This document shows, piece after piece, positions 45,901 through 54,234 of a stretch of DNA of 59,286 nucleotides; the first letter of the stretch is position 1, and each line of letters begins with the position of its first letter. The stretch spans positions 1 to 59,286 of the forward strand of contig JAUCBJ010007266.1 in the NCBI GenBank assembly GCA_032718475.1, read 5' to 3'. The translations under genes were made by a program, and so were the position numbers. A model generated the notes under the pieces. The model was not told the origin of the DNA and made no database searches. It was given only the letters and a program-made list of their open reading frames with translations. The stretch is from Nemertoderma westbladi. Its lineage: Eukaryota > Xenacoelomorpha > Nemertodermatida > Nemertodermatidae.

Positions 45901-46624
45901 AGTAACAGCGTCTAGTTGGACCTTCAACGCCGCCGACGCCCCTTGGTGGGGAGGAAGTTGGGAGAGATTAATAAGAAGCGTGAAGACAGCATTTCATTTT
46001 ATAGTGCCTTGCCGCGCTTATCTCACCGACGAACTTTTGCGGACGTTAATGGAAGAAATCGCCGCCTATCTCAACGAGAGACCGCTTATGCCAGTCTCAT
46101 CGAGTCCCGATTCCCTGGAAGCGCTAACACCCGCGCACTTCCTACTGAAGAAACCTGTAGCCATGCTCCCACAATCGGAAATCACAGACGGAGACGAATA
46201 CTGCCGACAAACTTGGCAACTCATGCAGTTGTTATCCCGTCGTTTCGCTGACCATTTCGAAAAACATTATCTGCCCTCGCTACAACTTCGAACTAAGTGG
46301 TTTGCGCAGCAAGAAAACGTCAGCGCTGGAGACATGGTGCTTATTGTGGATGTGGATCTTCCACGTAAGCGGTGGCAGACGGGTCGTATCATCGAGACAC
46401 ACATCTCGGATGACGGTTTGGTGCGATCGGTAGAACTCGTCGTCATGCGACGTAACTTCAAGAAACCGGGAATTGTCTTCGAGACGCAGCAGCTCAATCG
46501 CCCGGTGGGTCGTTTATGTTTACTGGAAAGAGACAGAGAACTCTCCGGAAACTATGGGAGACAAGATACTCTTCCCACGACCACCTCCCTAATCCAACAA
46601 ACATCTAGGGACTCCCCAACTTAA
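39899..46624 (+). CDS. BEL copy 2 gag-pol polyprotein (DUF1759, zinc knuckles, protease, RT, RNase H, integrase, DUF5641)
   Basis: 2,241 codons, open; its first in-frame codon here is TTG and the frame is open further upstream, so it is a continuation of gag rather than a new start. Domains by residue: DUF1759-like gag 331-420 (FNGDEMKWLPFNEYYKD); cysteine knuckles 611-680 (CALCDGTHRLNMC, CYNCLRQGHQRRTC, CAKCGAKHH); aspartic protease near 784 (LLDSGSTGTF); RT 1146-1330 with YMDD at 1280-1283; RNase H from about 1458 (HVFGDASDMG); integrase zinc site 1838-1877 (HSKLYHAGRE, CIPCRK); catalytic core with Asp near 1908 (GVDLFGP), Asp near 1971 (SDKGTNF) and Glu near 2021 (GGSWERL); and a C-terminal DUF5641-like module (RTKWFAQQENVSAGDMVLI). 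All catalytic residues are present. Confidence 0.95.
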   Translation: MENLQEKQDDFSKQLTASNMQMMNRSTPKRQGYTSSEEGDTTDTEGKGNRSHLSRRKRTFHRQKLPDLPPAVRRQLNNTNLGSTEPTDQIITIERLPTIVDEPEIIRPVPETTLSVVETPVLPEPTSQFPLHSTKLPVPSRTVRETVHTLDSERNIHDLSPVVPRPPATMLANLASAVEWVDERRRGMDLLLGQMQETVQQFKGTVRESRLELQEVQQSIALERDKLVNTQRGIPPPPVTMCQPVRSEVSHAQGVEPTRIYTASEVETPIVNPIKGNYRPVDNDIPYRPDHNPRNLYTDNSILNNTMAQESFTRQMARTEARQAVKVGEIVKFNGDEMKWLPFNEYYKDNIQNSVLSNGEKLRFLIECLEGSPKLMALKFIGHPDGLRQVWDTQNIRYGNRNNIAGYLYAKLVAPRKFISSGIIEFSDEIQEICRQLDWLGKSHEYQNTMVIRAVASTLPKGGVGTRWDKKVLYMMEQQRRDPTMADLMSFLDGEVKLQLLKLSREKTLENKVSEKPVARRKVTPVCYTDDGESQTSQGEDSGKDTDRAYYVNKMPKDQVSKFKSRTNDRREQVRKTPPTSPKRIQVRKPEEKASVHNVTQSKVSNIKPKCALCDGTHRLNMCDEFLKKSLTERREVMWDKRLCYNCLRQGHQRRTCYSDTRCAKCGAKHHILLHTEFERNNPSQVSDSELHVQFSDVNDTDQSEMEGFYTDEFSDENESCYMINTTVYRALIYEKDTDIDLALTTSDRQPFWKAPTSNVGIREFPVVQVRVHGPKRSYVVNALLDSGSTGTFIDKELAEDIFDGQPKFRTKLNMSGIMQVWKSTVTADYYIGALSTPQDELGEHSIRSVKMVAIKNFATTQADLYNWDEDESIQHLKIPRFQTDYPGVQILIGQNAHEALETLEKRPAQPQPLQVYAGRTRVGWYFTGPSRRTLMERLPKDQVYQAREWEVENSECDDPTEGTPYSSDNDDIHQLFDEENAIDLLKESETWQNQVNLCQLLLPSERDDYNDELNDVIERYNAKTRDEHAVRFFTQEVVEPNSYDKALSVEEERAKQIQATTTRFLKDQGRYEIGLPFRKREPKFINNRPLAEKRIAQLHRRLTANSSAKEMYKTQLKKFISKGYAELVPEETPITERTYYLTHHYVPKPGKPHEVRVVFDGSALYMGQSLNSELLPGPNLLQSLLGILLRLRQYSIAFASDIEGMFLQVKALDRDRDSLRFLWWPEGDLNKKPVEYWMTIQAFGIISSPSNACSVVRTTADDNRDAFSKEVIDNIKRDIYMDDNLMSLPSVEEAIEVAKGTVACLKKGGFRLTKFTSNSREFLESIPVEDRGAKDLDLIKDDLPETKTLGLKWDTERDILFFQLKQRDNPVRTKRICLSILSTYFDPLGFISPVILIARSLVQQMWLENHSWDDPLKGELLKKWMKWEDSLPAIENFIISRSYFGHVLPTYSYQLHVFGDASDMGIGIVAYLRVETPDGIKVALVTSKALINNKLKVPRAELKAALYATAIGRNVTEQIDYPLEKTVYWTDALLVLEYITNEVCQFSVFVTNRVAIILSRTTMDQWRHCPGTINPADIASRGATPQELVDTPDWLGGPDFLYKEEEEWPPHLTTAEIRQAKGAEKVKPKTQASKSKLFKPTVDLSVLHTSGDEALDQKPTATNKLVVEIRDKDWKSGIPDISQGLSPLLQRAIHHYSSWNRLCKAVTYLKRCFHHHYSGMKTKGDSAPITSVQVHVIKDLPKYKVPDKFLKEKISYQEHEETNKQMLRLLQCYEDSDKYFLLLRNPQMRLRDRFSSTMIDGLIRVGGRLTNAPLSFDTKFPILIRNLEIQVKMIVDVHSKLYHAGRERVLSEIRTRYYFYKPRRALNQVLRNCIPCRKAFSRPLTQREAELPRERVSFYEPPFTNTGVDLFGPIEVYRARTIVKRWCVIFVCMTCRAIHLDMVNDLSTNSFLLSLRRQIARFGTSNTMRSDKGTNFIGANNEIKAYVKDWNQRQVDDQLRVTASSWTFNAADAPWWGGSWERLIRSVKTAFHFIVPCRAYLTDELLRTLMEEIAAYLNERPLMPVSSSPDSLEALTPAHFLLKKPVAMLPQSEITDGDEYCRQTWQLMQLLSRRFADHFEKHYLPSLQLRTKWFAQQENVSAGDMVLIVDVDLPRKRWQTGRIIETHISDDGLVRSVELVVMRRNFKKPGIVFETQQLNRPVGRLCLLERDRELSGNYGRQDTLPTTTSLIQQTSRDSPT

Positions 46625-48061
46625 CAACGGCTGGAGTGGGTGTGTGACCATATTACTTTATATTTGTATTTGTTTTATTTTTATATTTATGTATGTATTA
46701 TTATGTAATTTTATTTTAATCGTTTTATTAAATTTTATTTAGTAGTATGGTATTTTAGAGATTATTTAGTAGATTAGTGCAATATATATTTGCGTTTATT
46801 ATTTAATTACGTATATTATATATTTAGTGCGACGGCGAGAAATAATTATTTTTCTCTTTCCTTACTGTCCGTATCATATTATAAATACGTGACTACAGTA
46901 AGATGAAATATCCGTACTTATTAAAGTACAATAAAGCCACTACTATATTCAAGTATTATTGGTAGGCAGAGTATTAGGAATGCAAAGTTCAGATCCTGCT
47001 CTGGGTAGACCTTGGAAACGACTTGCCTCTTCACACTGACATTGCTTCGTGCGATATTGCTCTCATACCGTATATTAAATAATACATATAGTAGCGTGAT
47101 GTCCCTTTAACAGTAGCGTACAACGCAAAATAAATCTGTTAAACCCTTTGACCATCTGTAATTCTAGTCGATTAAGATATCGTAGCACTTACCGATACTC
47201 TTAAAAGGACAAAATTCCTAGAATCAAGGATCCCAGTCCCCAGACAAGTTCTGGAATAAAATTGTGTCTATTTAACATTAAATAATAAAATTTACGGGAA
47301 TAAATTTAAATTCATATATTTCAATGAATTTAATAAATTGTCATTTTGTACAATTTATAACATTCCCAAAATTCCATTAATTAATAGATCACGGGAGCGG
47401 AGATTCACTCTATTAAGTGTATTTGTGTGCGAGAATCTCCAATGTATAATCAATAGCCGATAAAATTCATAGAATCATGTATAAAGGGGATATTGACCAT
47501 TAAAGAATTACTATTAAATAGCATCCCAGATCTGTATGCATGAGAATTACCCTAATTCTACCGCTAGCTTTCCATAATGTCACCATGGTAACAACCACGC
47601 TAGAATTAGAAGTGAGTTAAAAGAACAATAGAAAGCATGCGTATTGAATAGCATACGGAATAAATAGCACACCGCTAGTATCCAAGAATACATAATAACA
47701 ACGTGACATTCTGGAAGGCACTTGACTAACGGACAAATGACCCGAATGTGTGATAGAATGTGTACCATTTGTGACTGTGCGATTTGTGCGTTTGTAGGTG
47801 AATGTTACTACTAAGGTGTGTTTACAGTAGCGAGTCGCAATTGTGAAAGTAACCCTAACTCTCCAGTAAGAACCTGAAGTATATCTAAGCCTTTGGGACG
47901 GACGGTGGAGTGGCTCGTGCTGGTTGTTGTAGTCGTTGTGCAGCTACGACGTTGGCGATAGGCACATCGGCGAAAGTACACCAGCGCTGAGGATCTCGCA
48001 CTGTCCGGGGGCAGAGAGGGGTAGGCAGCGACGCCCGCTCGCCTAAATATAAACTCATTAT
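46625..48061 (+). other. Noncoding region after pol in BEL copy 2
   Basis: 46625-47270 is homologous to the 3' region of copy 1. From 47271 the homology cannot be followed because copy 1 is interrupted. 47880-48050 is noticeably more GC-rich than its surroundings. No credible ORF. Confidence 0.7.
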
Positions 48062-49608
48062 AATATGGATAAACTTATATAGCAGATATGATTGAGTTGA
48101 TAGAAGATGATCTTGGTATCAGGGAGCGATATACTCTACCTTTACAAGCGTTTGTCGATATCTTGATACGCGGCGACGCTGGTCCAACTGCTGCGCAGGA
48201 CGATGGTCGTTATATCGAACCGCCAATGTCCCAAGAGCAGCTCACGCGTGAGTTGGACTGTAGAAAATTCACCGCTCGCTATACGCATCGTAATGGTATA
48301 TATATGAACTTCTTAACTACTGGTCATCCTATCGACCTACACGATACGAACGATATAGACACCAAAGGGAAATGGTTTATTTAAATATCATACCCAGCGG
48401 AGGCGGAACGATAAACCGAGAATGGAACACGAGAATTCTATTCGAAACCGGCTCGAAAGTGCAGATGTTGAAGAGCCGGATAAACGCAGCGACTTCAGCA
48501 AATACCTGGAATTCTTGAGAGAAACCTATCTCGATATTACCAGTCAACAGAATCTAGAAACTCGATATCCTCAAGGTATACATCATGACTGCATGGTAGG
48601 ACTCAAACGGCTCTATTCCACTATGATGTATCTTACCGCCGATCGATCGCTACCTGTTGTACCGGATAGCTTCGAACGGATGGAGGAATATTGTAAGCTG
48701 GAGAAAGATCACTCGCGTTTCCCCTACAAGACGTGCGTTTTTGGTATTATTGCGATGAATGCCCAAGACCCAACCAACAAACGGAAAGACATAAACATCC
48801 GCGGAGACGTTGCTTTAAACACGGTTTTACTCGCTATACTTACGGGAGTTTCGAGCGAAACTTGTTCGATGTATCCCCTACGCTCGTTCGACTCAGACGA
48901 TCCTTAAATAAACCTATGATCAGAGTTTCGGAAAACTCGATCAGAACTCCTCATTCCCTAGTGAGACTTCAGACTCTTGATCCTATTAGTATGACGGATC
49001 CTCCCGAGCTGTACTCACTGCTCAAAGATCTAGTGTTACCTGAACAATTAATCGGTGGCACCCCAGTTGTGGGCTTCCTAGATATTAGCCCATTCTACCT
49101 AACCGGATTGGGACGCGGACATTTAATATCGCCGTTTAACCCTTACCATCGTCCCGGCTTAACACGATATAACCTGTCACCAAAGTGGCGGAGAACGTTG
49201 TACCAAACGAGTTAAACGCTATTCTACAAAGATCAGAAAGGAAACCTGCGTTTGTTCAGATAAACGTAAGTTGTAACAGCAAGTCCAAGCGATAAACGAA
49301 TTGTCTTTAGCTCAGTTCGATTGTGAAATCCAGAATCTCTAAGAAGATATCGAACTTAGACAACCCCATTCTCTGCGAGAGTTTTTGGATGAACGTATCC
49401 AGCTACGAGCGGAGGAAAATCAGCTCGAGGAGAAGCATATCGAAACGGCGGATACCCCGACCATAATCCTACACCTTCTGATGCAATCATATTGCACCCT
49501 TCACCCAGGATTTATAGCCCTCCTAGTAAAGTGGCTCGCCCCAAAGAGAAAAGGACTCTTGCTAGCCTCAAAAGGCTGCATAAACGCCGTCCACGTAAGA
49601 AAGACTAA
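48062..49608 (+). pseudogene. Third coding block of BEL copy 2, unrecognised, frameshifted
   Basis: Protein-like reading occupies 48088-49608 but changes frame several times. 48088-48384 encodes 98 codons (MIELIEDDLGIRERYTLPLQ, later FTARYTHRNGIYMNFL). Another frame at 48363-48530 carries LNIIPSGGGTINREW. 48422-48907 encodes 161 codons (FLRETYLDITSQQ, HDCMVGLKRLYST, NTVLLAILTGVSSETC). 48885-49215 continues with DPPELYSLLKDLVLPEQLIG. 49260-49460 is charged coiled coil (RIQLRAEENQLEE) with two stops. A last frame ends at 49608 with a strongly basic tail (KRLHKRRPRKKD). No signal peptide or membrane segment typical of an envelope is visible. I do not recognise the protein. It could be a captured gene or an unrelated insertion carried by the element. 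Confidence 0.45.
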
Positions 49609-49686
49609 CTGTTTAGAGTACTTTTATATTTTAGAAACTGTGATTTGTTATATTTTATAGACTTAAATCCCATTTTCTGGGAGCGG

Positions 49687-50875
49687 TGTAAAAGCTTTTG
49701 CGTCATTAACCGGTTATTTTCCCTTAAAGTACTCTGTAGTTGGTTTGCCAGGCATAAAAAGGCCGTGTCCTTGCTGCACTGGTGTTTTAGAGGACATAAA
49801 AGTCATTTCCTCTGTATTTGTACTGTATTTGTACTTTAGAGGACATAATCCGCAATCTCGTGACGCGATAAGCTAGATACTCTTGAAAACAGTGTCGCTA
49901 CCATGACGACGGCTAGCAGCTAATATTGCCACGTCGACATTTCTTTGTTTCTTTGTTCTCTCGTTGTTCGGTTGACCAATCAGAGCGTTTTTTGTCTCTG
50001 TGTTGGAGGTGGATACAGAACTCAGAAGTTCAGTGTTTATGTTTTTGCTCAGAGCCTAAGAACATCGGCTTTTAGCACCTCCGTATATCAGCATTCTTTA
50101 GCTTTACATTAGTAGGCTTAATTATAGAACGTATATCTGTTATCTTAACTAACTTAACCAAACGAGTTAATTACAATCTTATCATACATATCTATGCAAT
50201 TCATATCTTACATTACTGCTTTTGCTGTTGGTTATTCGTTATATTTGTTGATGAATTATTATATCGGAATACTGATCAATAGTCAGACACCCCACCTTCT
50301 TGATATACTAAAGGTTAGAGAGACCGGTTACAGATAAACGATTGCGACCTGTGTTGAGTGGTTTGAAGTGAATCTAATGCTATTTCATATGCCCAACATA
50401 AATTGTCTGTTGCCCTCTTTATACGTGACCAAATTTAGTGAAGGTCGGCAGATTAGTGTGCAGTATTGTGCAGCATTGTGTATGATTGTAACTGATAACA
50501 AAGCATCTCCTAAAGAATGCGCCATATACGTTAATCTATAGCCTTTTCGTTGTGTCTAGTTTAAGTCATAATTCTGTTTACATATTTAGAGCGCCACGTC
50601 CTAAAGGAACTGTTAATATTTCCCGAAAGTGAATAATATTTGTCAGAGATTATATATTACGATCAGTCGAATAATACGGTAGGCTTACACCATCAATCAT
50701 TAAGCTCCGAACTCAGTCTCCCGGGTATATCCAACGGGTGAATGATTGCGCATAGACTGGCTTCGGCTAATGTAGTGTATCAAATACTTGTCATAAAGCT
50801 AAAGAATATATATCATCTAAAAGACATTCTAATTTTGGCAGGTTAAACTGTCAAAGGTCTTCAAAAGCGCAAACA
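49687..50875 (+). repeat. 3' LTR of BEL copy 2
   Basis: 1,189 bp, TGTAAAAGC to GCGCAAACA, followed by ATAAC (50876-50880). Nearly identical to 35145-36335. Confidence 0.93.
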
Positions 50876-50916
50876 ATAACTTCAATAAGCTTAGTGTTGC
50901 TATCCCAACTATATAA

Positions 50917-52100
50917 ACCCCGCCACTAATTGAATGCCACCCCAAATTAGATGATTTAACACCAAAATAAATTATTTTCCACCAAATATATTTTTTTGTA
51001 GCACCAATTCACATCCCTCAATATTGAATATCCCTCTCACCAAAAACAATTATTCATCCCCCAAAAACAAGTATTCATCCCCCAAAAACAATTATTCGTC
51101 CCCCAAAACCAATTATTTGTCCCCCAAAAACAATTATTCTTCCCCCAAAAAAACAATTATTCATCCCCCAAAAACAATTATTCTACCCCCAAAAACAATT
51201 ATTCATCCCCCAAAAACAATTATTCTACCCCCAAAAACAATTATTCATCCCCCAAAAATAATTACTTTGTCAACCAAAAAAAATTATTCCAGCACCAAAT
51301 ATTTTATATTAAATCCTGGTATTCTTCACATGGGCGCAAGCTTCAGTCTTCAGTTACGCAGTATTACCGATAGGCCTATTGCCTTCAGAACAACGTATTC
51401 TGTTATTAGGTTTCGTACCGATGTACCTACAGTATTATGCCTACTTCAGTTTCAGTATTCGTACCTATAGGCCTATTGCCTATGTATTATTGCCTATGTC
51501 CTATTACTTATTCTGTTATTAGGTTTCAGTACTACGGCAGTAGTGAAGTTTTTATCTAACTTCCAGGAAGTGCTAGGCCTATTGCTGCAGTAGTACTGTA
51601 TAGTATTTATTTTTGGGTATTATGTATTTATTTTGGGCAAAAATGTATTTGTTTTTGGGGAAAATATATTTATTTTGGGCGAAAATGTATTTGTTTTGGG
51701 GGGAAATGCATTTATTTTGGGCTAAAATGTATTTGTTTTGGGGGAAAATGTATTTGCTTTGGGGGAAAATGTATTTATTTTGTGCTAAAATGTATTTGTT
51801 TTGGTGGAAAATGTATTTGTTTTAGGAAAATTGGTAATTATTTTGGGGGTTTTGTCATTTATTTTGGTGCGAATTGCTTATTTATTTTGGTATTGGTTTT
51901 GGTTTTTAATAATTTTTTTCGGTTTTGAAAAATTTATTTTGGTATTTGAATAATTTTATTTGGGGTGACTTTATTTTATTTGGTGTTGAATAATTTTTTT
52001 TGGGGTCACATTATTTAATTTGGTATAAAATAATTTTTTTTGGTGAAATTTTCATCAATTTTGGGATGACTTTAATTGGTATTTAATAGGTTATAAACCC
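50917..52100. mobile_element. Foldback element with minisatellite arms
   Basis: The left arm (about 50930-51300) contains a 20-21-bp tandem unit CCCCCAAAAACAATTATTC. The right arm (about 51610-52095) contains the approximate reverse complement, AATGTATTTGTTTTGGGGG, as 21-22-bp units grading into TTATTTTGG. Outer arm segments also pair: ACTAATTGAATGCCACCCCA on the left against the reverse of GGGATGACTTTAATTGGTA on the right. The central 300 bp (51300-51600) holds repeated ATAGGCCTATTGCCT and TTCTGTTATTAGGTTTC phrases. ORFs through the arms are repeat artefacts. Confidence 0.65.
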
Positions 52101-52300
52101 TAGGCCGTTCTCAGATTTTAAGTGAAACTTATCGCACTTAAGGTACCCCCCTACCTACCTTATATTTTATGTCTTAAGTTATATATTTAAGTCTCACTTA
52201 TATTTTAACATTTTTTTTGCAACTGACTTAGTTAACGTAATGGACTTATCTTAAAGTTAAGTCGAACTTATAGATAAGTCGGTTTTATGCAACCGGCCCC
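52101..52300. mobile_element. Harbinger-like MITE, right end intact
   Basis: The right end GGTTTTATGCAACCGGCCCC is the exact reverse of the terminus at 26791. The body has AAGTCGAACTTA, AAGTCTCACTTA and TTAAGT subterminal words. The left end (CCTAGGCCGTTCTCAG) is eroded. Confidence 0.55.
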
Positions 52301-52440
52301 AGGTTGTTAACGTAGGGGCCGACCAGTAAGGGACCCCTAAGGGCCTTCCGATACTCAATCTCTAATTTTCGGGTTTCGACTTTACCCCGCCGGTGATCCC
52401 GCCAAGAACCGAACTGAGTAGGTGATGGATGGTACTCCTA

Positions 52441-53088
52441 TCATGCGCCAAAGAAATCCGACGGTATCACAGTCCAAATAACGAGTAGTCCAGCTGCGGC
52501 GATGAAAAATATCGGAAGCACGATAAACAAACACACTGGATACACTCCTGAAGGTGGTTGCTGTGACCAGTCGGTAATGTGAAGCCAAGGAAGTTCAGTT
52601 TCGGGTGAGAAGGGATCAAGGTGCCCCCGATATTCAGAAAAGTAGGAACTGCGAATTTTGAACAGCCGCTTCCAAGATAGTAGTTCCATCGAGTTTTGCT
52701 CTCCTCTCAGTTTTGATTCTTGCAGTTTGTCGATAACTATACCTGTAATGACCTCGAACGTAGCAACAGATCTTGCACAGATTAGAAGGCGATCTGCGTA
52801 TGCAACAAATCCCAACCACGGATCGGTAAGATTTTCTCCAAAACCAGACTCTTCCTTCAGTTTCTCCAACACGCCCTTGGTGTAGAAATTGAACAAAATC
52901 GGAGATAGCAAAGATCCTTGTTTTAATCCTCTAATGAGCTTGATTCTCTGGTCGTTAATGAGACCACAAAATTTCAGATGAGCGACAGTTTGCATATAAT
53001 AAGACAACAAAGCTAAGCATATGTGAGGATAATTCATTAACCTTCTAAAGAGTATACTAAGTTCTACATTGTTAAAAGCCTCCGACAT
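52441..53088 (-). pseudogene. Reverse-transcriptase remnant with altered catalytic site, hydrophobic C-terminus
   Basis: A 215-codon minus-strand frame, open upstream to about 53206. Residues 1-110 are RT palm: SEAFNNVELSILF is the tail of motif A but follows M rather than the catalytic Asp, GLKQGSLLSPILF is motif B, and FVAYADRLL replaces the YADD of motif C with YADR. From about 165 on it is unlike RT and ends in a 23-residue hydrophobic segment (CLFIVLPIFFIAAAGLLVIW) that could span a membrane. The RT part is best read as a 5'-truncated LINE piece starting exactly after the motif A Asp, joined to unrelated sequence. Two missing catalytic residues make it inactive as a polymerase. Confidence 0.55.
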
Positions 53089-53258
53089 TATCCAGTAATG
53101 AAAACTAGAGTATACTCTCTGTAGCCGAATAGGGGCACTTACTCCACGCGGTGGTACTCGGCTGATCCCGACGTATATATAATCAAGGCCCTCTACCCCA
53201 TATGTGTATCACATGCGTATAAATCGGTATGCCTACAGGCATATAAGCTACAAGGTTG

Positions 53259-53699
53259 TCAAACTCGGCACCGTACACTCGCGTATACTCCGAGGTGAGC
53301 TTTCGCTGTGGTGTATCGGGATGTGGTGATCGCGTTGAGATCTGTGCATCCTTCCCACGATCGAATATATCGGGTGACACTTGTTTCATCTTCTACCTCG
53401 ATGTCGGGGCCAAAGGGGCAGTTTGGACTACTGTGTCCCTTGAGTTGGCAATGCTCGCACTGGGTGGCAAAGGCTAGACAGGAGAAGAAGATGTGATCGT
53501 CGTTAATGCAGCAGTAGGGATAATAGAGTTTGATGTGACTATCAGTGAGGCGCTCACAAAGAACTCCAGGTTGGGTGGGAGCATTATGTGTGCGAAGACC
53601 ACAATGCGCACAATGGACATGTTTGCGAAATAACGCATAACGGAAACCTCGAACCGTGAGCCGCTCGGTCCCGCGATACCAGTCGATTAAGGCGGACTG
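53259..53699 (-). pseudogene. Cysteine-rich zinc-knuckle ORF without an ATG
   Basis: A 146-codon minus-strand frame between a TGA at 53702 and a TGA at 53259. It has no early methionine. Fourteen Cys occur in about 110 residues: CAHCGLRTH, then LYYPYCC, FFSC, then CEHCQLKGHSSPNC, which fits the CX2CX4HX4C knuckle of nucleic-acid-binding proteins exactly. It overlaps the end of the frame at 53687-53998 by a few codons, suggesting that both are pieces of one gene split by a frameshift. Source not recognised: a LINE or gag-like ORF1, or a viral gene, are both possible. Confidence 0.5.
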
Positions 53700-54165
53700 T
53701 CAGGGGCGGGCACCACAGTGGTAGCTACTGAGGTCGCTTCTAGATGGATTGGTTCCTCTGCTTGGTTGGGGGCGTCCATAACGTCCGTCTGTATTTGTCC
53801 AACTGAGAAGCCAGGTTTGATAATGGGTCTCTCAATCACTGATTGATGTAGATTGGAAATACATATGTCTCGGAATATGGCAAAGCCGCCGCTGGCTAGC
53901 TCATCCGCTGCGGAGCGATGTAACTCTTGCTGAGACAGTAACTTCACGCGAAACTGGCTGTCAATGTTGGCAAAGGGGTCAGGAAATGCCGAAAGCATTC
54001 AAAGTTCAAGAATTTACCAAGTGCATTGAGTTTGGCAAGTTGTGTTCCCAACAACAACGGGTGCGCTCCCAACGTACGGCTACAGACTTCCACAAGGCAT
54101 CCTGATAACGCTTGGTTGTTGAATAAGAGGTATATCGCTAATGAGGGGCGCAAGGGGACGCTCAT
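53687..54165 (-). pseudogene. Unrecognised minus-strand protein fragments, frameshifted
   Basis: Two overlapping frames that look like consecutive parts of one protein. 54165-53944 begins MSVPLRPSLAIYLLFNNQAL and is protein-like up to about 54000 (AHPLLLGTQLAKLNALGKFL). 53998-53687 then continues with LSAFPDPFANIDSQFRVKLL, and later KPGFSVGQIQTDVMDAPN with a Pro/Thr/Val-rich end. A one-base shift near 54000 would account for the break. No domain recognised. The next frame downstream is the zinc-knuckle ORF. Confidence 0.4.
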
Positions 54166-54234
54166 GAAGCTATATACAGCACCGAGGGCGGTGAGTCATC
54201 CTTGAAAGTAATAAGGTGAATATGAATCACCATA

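Larger units (their letters stand above)
35145..50875 (+). mobile_element. BEL/Pao retrotransposon copy 2, nearly intact, 15.7 kb
   Basis: Bounded by two 1.19-kb LTRs that differ at only a handful of positions, with ATAAC on both sides. Order: LTR, 2.2-kb leader with an internal tandem duplication, gag (38517-39944), gag-pol (39899-46624), about 1.4 kb noncoding, a broken third coding block (48062-49608), LTR. At 15.7 kb it is much longer than typical BEL elements. Pol retains every catalytic motif. Very similar LTRs imply recent insertion. Confidence 0.95.

Noticed and set aside
35145-50875. The 1.19-kb direct repeat as a segmental duplication rather than LTRs
   Set aside because: It starts TG and ends CA, is flanked by ATAAC, encloses a BEL gag-pol, and a diverged version occurs at the 5' end of BEL copy 1.
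51024-51825. ORFs of 148 and 70 codons made of repeated short phrases
   Set aside because: They run through the 20-22-bp minisatellite arms of the foldback and reflect the repeat period, not a gene.
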